Of a DNA stretch of 7,056 nucleotides, positions 1-4,839 are shown in pieces (the stretch's first letter is position 1; every line of letters starts with the position of its first letter). A program made the translations under genes and the position numbers. The notes beneath the pieces are model-generated. The model ran no database searches. It was given only the letters and a program-made list of their open reading frames with translations, and had not been told where the DNA came from. The stretch covers positions 1 through 7,056 of the forward strand of contig JAUQXD010000133.1 in NCBI GenBank assembly GCA_030834835.1, in the 5' to 3' direction. The stretch is from Thermoflexales bacterium. GTDB taxonomy: Bacteria; Chloroflexota; Anaerolineae; Fen-1058.

Positions 1-543
1 CCGATCTTTGGTGTGGGCTTTACGGGCACGCCGGACATCGACACGTATTTGAAGGTCGCCAATCTGTATTTGATGATGGCGGGCGAGATGGGGTTGGTGG
101 GCGTGACGGCCTTTTTGATCGTGATGGGGACGTTGTTTGTCGGCGCCTGGCGGGCGCGGCCTGAGCGGAGCGTAGCGAAGTCGAAGGACGCGCCGCGGGC
201 CGATCGAGCCGCGACAACCCGATCGGATGTGGAACCGATCTGGTGGGGCTTTCACGCCGCGCTGGTCGGGGCGTTGATCGGCGGGATCTTCGATCACTAT
301 TTCTTTAACCTGGACTTTCATCATTCGGTGACCCTGTTCTGGCTGTACGTGGGACTGGCGGCGGTCAGCACGCGCCTGCTGCGGTGCGACTTGTCGCCGC
401 ACGCCACACCATCGCAACCGCAATTTGGCGCAGAATCGAGCGTGTCAATGACTGAGCCGCTATGGTATAATCGCAACACTACTTTATCTGCTGCTGTCAA
501 TTCCAATTCAGTGGAGGTCGTGCATGAACATCGAGACACGTGA
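1..543 (+). CDS. O-antigen ligase/polymerase-like membrane protein, C-terminal part (5' truncated by window edge)
   Basis: The frame is open from base 1 to a TGA at 541-543, giving 180 visible residues; the true start lies upstream of the window. The segment FGVGF...Y-x-x-VANLYLMMAGEMGLVGV (about residues 3-35) resembles the C-terminal end of the Wzy_C/O-antigen ligase family, where a GVG motif is followed by a (H)N-x-YL-x-x-x-x-E-x-G-x-x-G helix. Further hydrophobic helices follow at about residues 78-97 (ending GGIFDHYFF) and 104-123. Family members act in the cytoplasmic membrane, joining or polymerising lipid-linked glycans. The stretch between the first two helices (about 50-75) is charged and contains a repeat-encoded insert, PERSVAKSKD. 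The last 50 or so residues are low in hydrophobicity and their codons also contain the promoter of the next gene, so this tail may not be conserved. The stop overlaps the next gene by 20 bp. The broad family assignment is fairly secure; the exact substrate is unknown. Confidence 0.65.
   Translation, partial: PIFGVGFTGTPDIDTYLKVANLYLMMAGEMGLVGVTAFLIVMGTLFVGAWRARPERSVAKSKDAPRADRAATTRSDVEPIWWGFHAALVGALIGGIFDHYFFNLDFHHSVTLFWLYVGLAAVSTRLLRCDLSPHATPSQPQFGAESSVSMTEPLWYNRNTTLSAAVNSNSVEVVHEHRDT
160..187 (+). repeat. Interspersed 28-bp repeat inserted in frame in the membrane-protein gene
   Basis: The sequence starts CCTGAGCGGAGCGTAGCG and ends AAGTCGAAGG. It matches a short dispersed repeat type (CTGAGCG...AGTCGAAGG) that I recognise from Chloroflexota and some other bacterial genomes, where it usually lies between genes. 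Here it is 28 nt, and with its flanks it is translated in frame as PERSVAKSKD in a hydrophilic loop between two membrane helices, a place where extra residues would be tolerated. There is only one copy in this window, so the repeat status rests on recognition and not on a second local copy. Confidence 0.55.
442..471 (+). promoter_or_regulatory. Predicted sigma70-type promoter with extended -10 for the STAS/kinase/STAS module
   Basis: TATAAT at 466-471 is a perfect -10 hexamer, preceded by TG at 463-464 with one base between, which makes a consensus extended -10. A possible -35, GTGTCA (442-447, 4 of 6 matches to TTGACA), lies 18 nt upstream. Transcription would begin near 478, leaving a leader of about 46 nt before the ATG at 524. 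The promoter lies inside the coding region of the upstream membrane protein, which suggests that the regulatory module is its own transcription unit. No operator is evident. Confidence 0.6.
513..517 (+). promoter_or_regulatory. Ribosome binding site GGAGG for the first STAS gene
   Basis: GGAGG lies 6 nt before the ATG at 524. This supports that start even though it falls within the end of the upstream reading frame. Confidence 0.7.
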
Positions 544-856
544 ACTGAAGCACGTCAGCGTGGTAACGATTACGGGGCGTGTCGACAGCGCCACGGCGCC
601 CGACGTTGAGAAAGCCCTGCAGAACTTGATCGAGGCAGACCGGCATCAAGTGGTGTTGGACCTGCACGACACCGAATACATGAGCAGCGCCGGGTTGCGG
701 GTGCTCGTCTCGACGCTGAAGGCAGCCAAAAAGAGCGGCGGCGACTTGAAACTGGCGCAGCTGTCTGCCCGTGTGAAGGAAGTGCTGGACCTGGCCGGTT
801 TGACGCCGGTATTCAATGTCTACGGCGACGTGGTTGAAGCGGTCGGCGCGTTCTAG
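524..856 (+). CDS. Anti-sigma factor antagonist, STAS domain (SpoIIAA/RsbV-like)
   Basis: This 110-residue protein is a single STAS domain, the usual length for SpoIIAA/RsbV-type antagonists. In partner switching the dephosphorylated form binds the anti-sigma kinase and frees the sigma factor; phosphorylation by the kinase switches it off. The visible landmarks are an N-terminal beta strand ending TITGRVDSATAPDVE (15-29), the VVLDL strand (43-47), and the phospho-acceptor loop YMSSAGLR (52-59). By alignment to the SpoIIAA D-S-S-G loop the likely phosphorylated residue is Ser55. The C-terminal V-x-x-x-LDLAGL helix is also typical. The ATG has a good GGAGG. The stop TAG is 16 nt before the kinase start, consistent with one operon. 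A more general STAS role outside sigma control cannot be excluded, but the neighbouring kinase makes partner switching the best reading. Confidence 0.9.
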   Translation: MNIETRELKHVSVVTITGRVDSATAPDVEKALQNLIEADRHQVVLDLHDTEYMSSAGLRVLVSTLKAAKKSGGDLKLAQLSARVKEVLDLAGLTPVFNVYGDVVEAVGAF

Positions 857-872
857 GGCGGGCAAGACGATC

Positions 873-1301
873 ATGGGGCAGGCTCAACGCTTGACGGTGC
901 CAGGTCGATTTGAGTACCTGGCCCAGATTGCCGAATTTGTCACGCAGCTGGCCCGCGAAGCGGGGTTGACGGATGACGATGTGTTCCACGTCGAAATGGC
1001 CGTCGACGAAGCCTGCTCCAATGTGATCGAGCACGCGTATGCGGACAGGGTCGGTGAGATTGAGTTGACCTGCACCATCCCCGAACCCGGGCGACTGGAT
1101 GTCGTCATCCACGATCACGGCAGCCCCTTTGATCCTGAAACCATCCCTGAACCGAATGTGGGCGATGGCGCCGGTCTGGATGCGATGCAAGAAGGCGGGT
1201 TGGGTCTGTACTTCATGCGGAAACTGATGGATGAAGTGCGCTTCAATTTCTCACCCGGCCACGGCAATACCTTATATATGATCAAGCGGAAGCATTCGTG
1301 A
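873..1301 (+). CDS. Anti-sigma factor serine kinase, RsbW/SpoIIAB-like HATPase
   Basis: This 142-residue protein has the HATPase_c_2 (RsbW-type) fold. It would bind a sigma factor and hold it inactive, and phosphorylate its STAS antagonist with ATP. The N box is EMAVDEACSNVIEHAY (41-56), with the Mg/ATP-coordinating Glu46 and Asn50. The G1 box is HDHGSPFDP (80-88), with Asp81 and Gly83. The glycine-rich ATP lid is EGGLGLYFMRKLMDEV (107-122). An in-frame ATG exists at 816 inside the preceding gene, but it lacks a ribosome site and adds residues unlike the family. ATG 873 gives a normal N-terminus (RLTVPGRFEYLAQI) and has a modest purine-rich AGGGCGGG upstream at 855-862. The stop overlaps the next start (GTGA), implying translational coupling. 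No sigma factor lies nearby, so its target is unknown; targets other than sigma factors are known for this kinase class. Confidence 0.88.
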   Translation: MGQAQRLTVPGRFEYLAQIAEFVTQLAREAGLTDDDVFHVEMAVDEACSNVIEHAYADRVGEIELTCTIPEPGRLDVVIHDHGSPFDPETIPEPNVGDGAGLDAMQEGGLGLYFMRKLMDEVRFNFSPGHGNTLYMIKRKHS

Positions 1302-1651
1302 ACATTCATTTTGAAGCGCGGGCGGATCAAGTCTATTGTATCGAGCCGCAGGGCCGGTTGGACGCTGTCACCGTGCCGGCGCTGGAGTCCGTGCTCGATC
1401 AGCACCTGGCCGCCAATCACGTTCGGATCGTGCTGGACATGGCGGGTGTGACGTATCTCAGCAGCAGTGGTTTGCGGGCCTTGCTGCGCGCGCGCAAAGG
1501 CGCTCAGGCCGGCGGCGGCGATGTGGTGCTGTGCAACATGACGCCGCGGGTGCGCGAAGTGTTTGAGATGATCGGCTTTACCAGTTTGTTCCAGGTATTT
1601 GACGGGGTGGCGGAAGCGTCCGCCAGTTTTACAAAATCCAGACCGGCCTGA
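1298..1651 (+). CDS. Second anti-sigma factor antagonist, STAS domain
   Basis: This 117-residue single STAS domain protein starts with GTG, sharing four bases (GTGA) with the stop of the kinase gene; the coupling argues for matched synthesis with the kinase. It is clearly homologous to the first STAS protein: QGRLDAVTVPALE (18-30), the RIVLDM strand (43-48), the phospho-loop YLSSSGLR (53-60) and the RVREVFEMIGF helix match region by region. The probable phospho-acceptor is Ser56, in a run of three serines. A short polar tail (about 110-117) extends past the domain. Two antagonists flanking one kinase suggest either two inputs to one switch or a split of roles (antagonist versus upstream regulator of a phosphatase); the sequence does not say which. 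A small GC-rich inverted repeat overlaps its stop codon. Confidence 0.88.
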   Translation: MNIHFEARADQVYCIEPQGRLDAVTVPALESVLDQHLAANHVRIVLDMAGVTYLSSSGLRALLRARKGAQAGGGDVVLCNMTPRVREVFEMIGFTSLFQVFDGVAEASASFTKSRPA

Positions 1652-1664
1652 CCCTGCGCCGGTC
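1641..1664 (+). terminator. Possible weak terminator or hairpin at the end of the STAS module
   Basis: GACCGGC (1641-1647) and GCCGGTC (1658-1664) form a perfect 7-bp inverted repeat with a 10-nt loop, spanning the TGA of the second STAS gene. It is followed by GATTTGG and not by a T run, so it is not a canonical intrinsic terminator. Its position at the end of the module is the main support. Confidence 0.3.
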
Positions 1665-1865
1665 GATTTGGCCTTAGTGGTCCGGTTAGCCTCGCGCCAC
1701 AGGCCGTCAGGGCCGATCGCGCTGCCAACAAACGAAGATCGATGTTCGCAGGTTGTAGTTAGCGGTCAAACTATCAAAGGGGGTGATAGCCACACCCGAC
1801 CAGACAGACGGTGCCTCGACCGTTGTTCGATGTTAACCTTCAACATTCTCTCAGGAGGAGAAACC
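1652..1865 (+). promoter_or_regulatory. Intergenic leader before the ABC transporter operon
   Basis: This 214-bp gap should hold the promoter of the transporter operon, but I see no hexamer pair at good spacing. The best AT-rich stretch is around 1753-1777 (TTGTAG, then CAAACTATCAAAG), whose elements are too close together. Two small inverted repeats occur: GGGTG/CACCC (1781-1785 with 1793-1797) and ACGGT/ACCGT (1808-1812 with 1819-1823). Both could be operator or leader-RNA structure or chance. The frame of the downstream gene stays open across this region from about 1599, but there is no ribosome site there, so I read it as non-coding. Confidence 0.4.
1853..1858 (+). promoter_or_regulatory. 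Consensus ribosome binding site AGGAGG for the binding-protein gene
   Basis: AGGAGG lies 7 nt before the ATG at 1866. It fixes the start directly in front of a classical lipoprotein signal and implies strong translation, as expected for an abundant binding protein. Confidence 0.85.
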
Positions 1866-3605
1866 ATGTCTCACAGTCGAAAACTTTGGGCGGTCATTTC
1901 GCTATTGGCCGTAGTTGCGATGATAGCAGCTTGCGCCCCGGCCGCCGCGCCTGCTCCAACTCAGGCACCAGCCGTACCGGCTCCGGCGGCGACTCAGCCG
2001 CCCGCTGCGCCCGCTCCGGCGGCGACCGAGCCGCCCGCCATGCCGCCCGGCAATCCGTTGCAGTATGAAGCGGTCCGCCAGGCGCTCGCCATGGCCATTG
2101 ACAAGCAGGCCATCGTCGACAAATTCTATCCGACCGGCTCCAGCGTCGCCAATTTCTTCACCCCGTGCGCGATTCCGGGTGGTTGCGAAGGCGATCCCTG
2201 GTACAAGTATGATCCTGAAGCCGCCAAGAAGGCGTTGGCCGACGCCGGTTACCCGAACGGCTTCGATATCAGGTTGAGCTATCGCGATGTCGTCCGCGGC
2301 TATCTACCCCAGGTGAGCAAGGTGGCGGAAGAGATTCAGGCGCAGCTTAAGAAGGTGGGCGTCAACGCTACCATCGACGTGCAAGAGGGCGGCACGTTCC
2401 TCGACAATGCCTCCAACGGCAAGCACGAAATGTTCCTGCTGGGTTGGGGCGCTGACTATCCGGATATGACCAACTTTGTAGACTCGCACTTCGGCACCGG
2501 CGCGAATGATTCGTTCGGCAAGAAGTTCGAGGACATCACGTCCGCGCTGGCCAAGGCGGCTTCGCTGGCGGATCAGGCCGAGCGCAACAAACTGTATGCC
2601 GAGGCCAACACGGCGATCAAGAAGCACGTGCCGATGATCCCGGTCGCGCACGGCGGCTCAGCCACGGTGTTTGGCGCGGATGTTACTGGCGCGCATGCCA
2701 GCCCGTTGGGTAATGAGGCGTTCAAGGTGATGGAGGCCCCCGGCAAGGATGTCTTTGTCTGGATACAGAATGCCGAACCGCTCAGCCTGTATTGCGCTGA
2801 CGAAACCGACGGCGAGAGCCTGCGGGCCTGCGAGCAGATCTTCGATCCGCTCCTGTCCTATAAGATTGGCGGCACCGAAGTCGAGCCTAACCTCGCCGAA
2901 ATGCCGACGCCGAATGCCGATCTAACCGAGTGGACGGTGAAGCTGCGCTCGGGCGTCAAGTTCTCGGATGGCACGGCGCTGACGGCCAAGGATGTGGTGG
3001 CTACCTTTGCAGTGCAGTGGGACAAGAATCACAAGCTCCATACAGGCAACACGGGCAACTTCGACTATTGGACGTATCTGTTCACGACCTTCCTGGAAGT
3101 CCCGCCGGCGACTGCCACCGACACCAAGTATGAGGCTCCCAACTGCGACTATGGCGGTTTGATGAAGTCGATCGAAGCGGTGGACGACACGACGGTGAAG
3201 TTCGCGCTGTGCGCGCCCGATCCGGCCTTCCCGTCGAAGATCGCTTTCAGTTCGCTGGGTATCCACTCGGCGGCGCATCTGGCCAAGACCGAAGGCAAGC
3301 CGCTGGAAGACGCGCTGGGCAGCGGCCCGTACCTGGTCAAAGAGTGGGTACGTGGCGATCATCTGACACTGGAAGCGAATCCCAACTACTGGGGCGAGCC
3401 CGCCAAGATGAAGACCGTGCTCTTCAAGTGGAACACTGAGGCGGCGGCGCGCTTGACCAGCCTGAAGGCCGGTGAAGCGACCGGCATCGACAATCCCGAT
3501 CCGAATGACTTCGACGCGATCAAGGCCGATTCGACGTTGACGCTGTATCCGCGCGTGGCGTTGACCATCTTCTACATCGGCCTGAACAACGACGTTAAGC
3601 CTTAA
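1866..3605 (+). CDS. Circularly permuted family-5 (Dpp/Opp-type) solute-binding lipoprotein
   Basis: This 579-residue lipoprotein would capture peptides or similar solutes outside the membrane and deliver them to the permeases encoded downstream. Its signal peptide has a basic start, a hydrophobic core and lipobox IAAC (Cys23), followed by an Ala/Pro linker (24-62). The order of the SBP_bac_5 fold is permuted. Residues 63-294 match the normal second half: VRQALAMAIDK (70-80), YDPEAAKKALADAGYPNGF (115-133), the GWGADYPD-x-x-NF segment (193-204), HVPMIPVAHG (254-263) and ASPLGNEAFKV (278-288). Residues 296-579 match the normal first half: FVWIQNAEPLSL (297-308), the family signature LTEWTVKLRSGVKFSDGTAL (353-372), GSGPYLVKEW (485-494), ANPNYWG (504-510), AARLTSLKAGE (527-537) and FYIGLNNDVKP (569-579, the hinge). 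The core of about 517 residues is close to DppA's mature length, so nothing seems lost. Six cysteines (101, 107, 310, 322, 427, 449) may form three disulfides. Confidence 0.88.
   Translation: MSHSRKLWAVISLLAVVAMIAACAPAAAPAPTQAPAVPAPAATQPPAAPAPAATEPPAMPPGNPLQYEAVRQALAMAIDKQAIVDKFYPTGSSVANFFTPCAIPGGCEGDPWYKYDPEAAKKALADAGYPNGFDIRLSYRDVVRGYLPQVSKVAEEIQAQLKKVGVNATIDVQEGGTFLDNASNGKHEMFLLGWGADYPDMTNFVDSHFGTGANDSFGKKFEDITSALAKAASLADQAERNKLYAEANTAIKKHVPMIPVAHGGSATVFGADVTGAHASPLGNEAFKVMEAPGKDVFVWIQNAEPLSLYCADETDGESLRACEQIFDPLLSYKIGGTEVEPNLAEMPTPNADLTEWTVKLRSGVKFSDGTALTAKDVVATFAVQWDKNHKLHTGNTGNFDYWTYLFTTFLEVPPATATDTKYEAPNCDYGGLMKSIEAVDDTTVKFALCAPDPAFPSKIAFSSLGIHSAAHLAKTEGKPLEDALGSGPYLVKEWVRGDHLTLEANPNYWGEPAKMKTVLFKWNTEAAARLTSLKAGEATGIDNPDPNDFDAIKADSTLTLYPRVALTIFYIGLNNDVKP
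1977..2042 (+). repeat. Two tandem 33-bp units encoding the Ala/Pro linker
   Basis: Units 1977-2009 and 2010-2042 match at 27 of 33 bases and encode PAPAATQPPAA and PAPAATEPPAM. They sit between the lipidated cysteine and the folded part of the binding protein, so they set the length of the tether. Such linkers vary in length by repeat slippage. Confidence 0.75.
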
Positions 3606-3613
3606 CGACAGTG

Positions 3614-3633
3614 TTGGCCGCTGCGACGGCTAA
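3614..3633 (+). other. Small hairpin after the binding-protein gene
   Basis: TTGGCCG (3614-3620) pairs with CGGCTAA (3627-3633) as a 7-bp stem with one G-T pair and a 6-nt loop. It lies just after the TAA stop and immediately before a larger hairpin, so the two would stack in the mRNA. Confidence 0.4.
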
Positions 3634-3637
3634 CTGA

Positions 3638-3675
3638 AGTGAATGGGTGGGGTCTATGTGCCCCACCCATTCACT
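3638..3675 (+). terminator. Strong hairpin between binding-protein and permease genes (attenuator or mRNA stabiliser)
   Basis: AGTGAATGGGTGGGG (3638-3652) is perfectly complementary to 3661-3675, giving a 15-bp stem with an 8-nt loop. It is followed by ATCTGCTCAG without a T run, so complete intrinsic termination is unlikely. In many ABC importer operons a hairpin after the binding-protein gene protects its mRNA or partly stops transcription, so that the binding protein is made in excess over the permeases. That is the likely role here, by position. Confidence 0.75.
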
Positions 3676-3724
3676 ATCTGCTCAGTGTGCGCTGCCTGTC
3701 GCGCGCGGGCGTAGGGAAAGCTCC

Positions 3725-4801
3725 ATGGCACGTTTTTTGCTGCGCCGTTTGCTGCTCATCATCCCGGTGTTGTTGGGTATTATCTTTGTGACGTTTGTCC
3801 TGGTGCGGTCCATTCCAGGCGATCCGTGCACGGCCATGCTCGGCGAAAAGGCCACCAAACAGGGTTGCGCGTCATTCATGGAACGCTTTGGTCTGAATGA
3901 CAACGTCGCTGTACAGTTCACCCGCTACATCTCAGGTCTACTCAGTGGCGACCTCGGTAACTCGATTAAGTTTGGGCGCCCCGTCTTTGACATCCTGCTG
4001 GAACGGCTGCCGATGACGCTGGAATTGGCGATCGGGGCCTTGTTGTTTGCTCTGCTGGTTGGTGTACCGCTGGGCATTATCTCGGCGTCTCGCCACAATA
4101 CGCCCGTCGATGCTATCACCATGATCGGCGCGAACATCGGCGTCTCCATGCCGATCTTCTGGCTGGGTCTGTTATTGGCCGCTTTCTTCGGCGTGGCCCT
4201 GAAAGACACCGCTCTGCAACTACCCACCGGTAGCCGCCTCAGCGCCGCCGTGACGATTCCGCCGCTGGCTGTGACCTGGGGACTGCAAGATCTGTCAGGC
4301 TTCCCAAAAACAGTCGTCACATTTCTATCCAATACCGTTACCTTCAACGCGCTGGTGACGGGCAACTGGAAGGTGCTGGGCGACGCCGTGCGGCATTTGA
4401 TTCTGCCGTCGATCGCGCTGGGCACCATCCCCATGTCGATCATTGCGCGCATCACCCGCTCGAATTTGCTGGACGTGATGGGCCTGGACTACATCCGCAC
4501 GGCGCGCGCCAAAGGCGTGATCGAGCGAGTGGTCGTCTTCAAGCACGCCATGCGCAACGCAATGCTGCCGCTGGTTACCATCGTCGGTCTGCAATTCGGG
4601 GCTTTGCTGGGCGGGGCGGTGCTGACCGAGACCGTCTTTGGCCTGCCGGGCGTGGGCAAGTTTCTGGTCGAATCGATCTTTGCCCGCGACTATCCGGTGG
4701 TGCAAGGTTTTACGTTGTCCATTGCGATGATTTTTGTAACCGTCAATTTGCTGGTCGATATTTCTTACGCCTACCTCGATCCGCGAGTGCGGCTTGGTTA
4801 G
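3725..4801 (+). CDS. dppB: Dipeptide-type ABC transporter permease, DppB-like
   Basis: This 358-residue membrane subunit forms half of the translocation channel of a peptide-type importer. The start MARFLLRRLLLIIPVLLGI leads into helix 1 (about 8-28) and the family's LVRSIPGDP motif (26-34). Then come the ERFGLNDNVAVQF and SGDLGNSI segments, helices at about 99-121 and 134-158, and the cytoplasmic EAA loop DYIRTARAKG (255-264) with KHAMRNAMLPL, which contacts the ATPases. The end YLDPRVRLG is canonical. AGGGA (3713-3717) lies 7 nt before this ATG; an upstream in-frame GTG at 3647 lies inside the hairpin and was discarded. A loop of about 60 residues (160-220), longer than in E. coli DppB, precedes helix 4. 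Cys35 and Cys48 lie in the first external loop. The symbol is given at family level; the substrate is not proven. Confidence 0.9.
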   Translation: MARFLLRRLLLIIPVLLGIIFVTFVLVRSIPGDPCTAMLGEKATKQGCASFMERFGLNDNVAVQFTRYISGLLSGDLGNSIKFGRPVFDILLERLPMTLELAIGALLFALLVGVPLGIISASRHNTPVDAITMIGANIGVSMPIFWLGLLLAAFFGVALKDTALQLPTGSRLSAAVTIPPLAVTWGLQDLSGFPKTVVTFLSNTVTFNALVTGNWKVLGDAVRHLILPSIALGTIPMSIIARITRSNLLDVMGLDYIRTARAKGVIERVVVFKHAMRNAMLPLVTIVGLQFGALLGGAVLTETVFGLPGVGKFLVESIFARDYPVVQGFTLSIAMIFVTVNLLVDISYAYLDPRVRLG

Positions 4802-4839
4802 CGGACGATTAGAACCAAACGAGGCCGTGCGGAGTACTT

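Noticed and set aside
816..872. ATG 816 as the kinase start
   Set aside because: It overlaps the STAS gene by 41 bp, has no ribosome site, and the extra residues do not resemble RsbW proteins.
1781..1823. Riboswitch in the transporter leader
   Set aside because: Only two 5-bp inverted repeats are visible, and I recognise no conserved riboswitch core.
1599..1865. Upstream extension of the binding-protein reading frame to about 1599
   Set aside because: It would overlap the second STAS gene, has no ribosome site, and would place 89 unrelated residues before a clear signal peptide. ATG 1866 with AGGAGG is decisive.
3540..3605. Binding protein as a truncated pseudogene, because it stops at NNDVKP where relatives continue
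   Set aside because: The missing second half is present at the N-terminal side of the same frame, and the total core length is normal.
3647..3724. GTG start at 3647 for the DppB-like permease
   Set aside because: It lies within the hairpin stem and adds residues unlike the family. ATG 3725 has a good ribosome site and the canonical MARFLLRRLL start.
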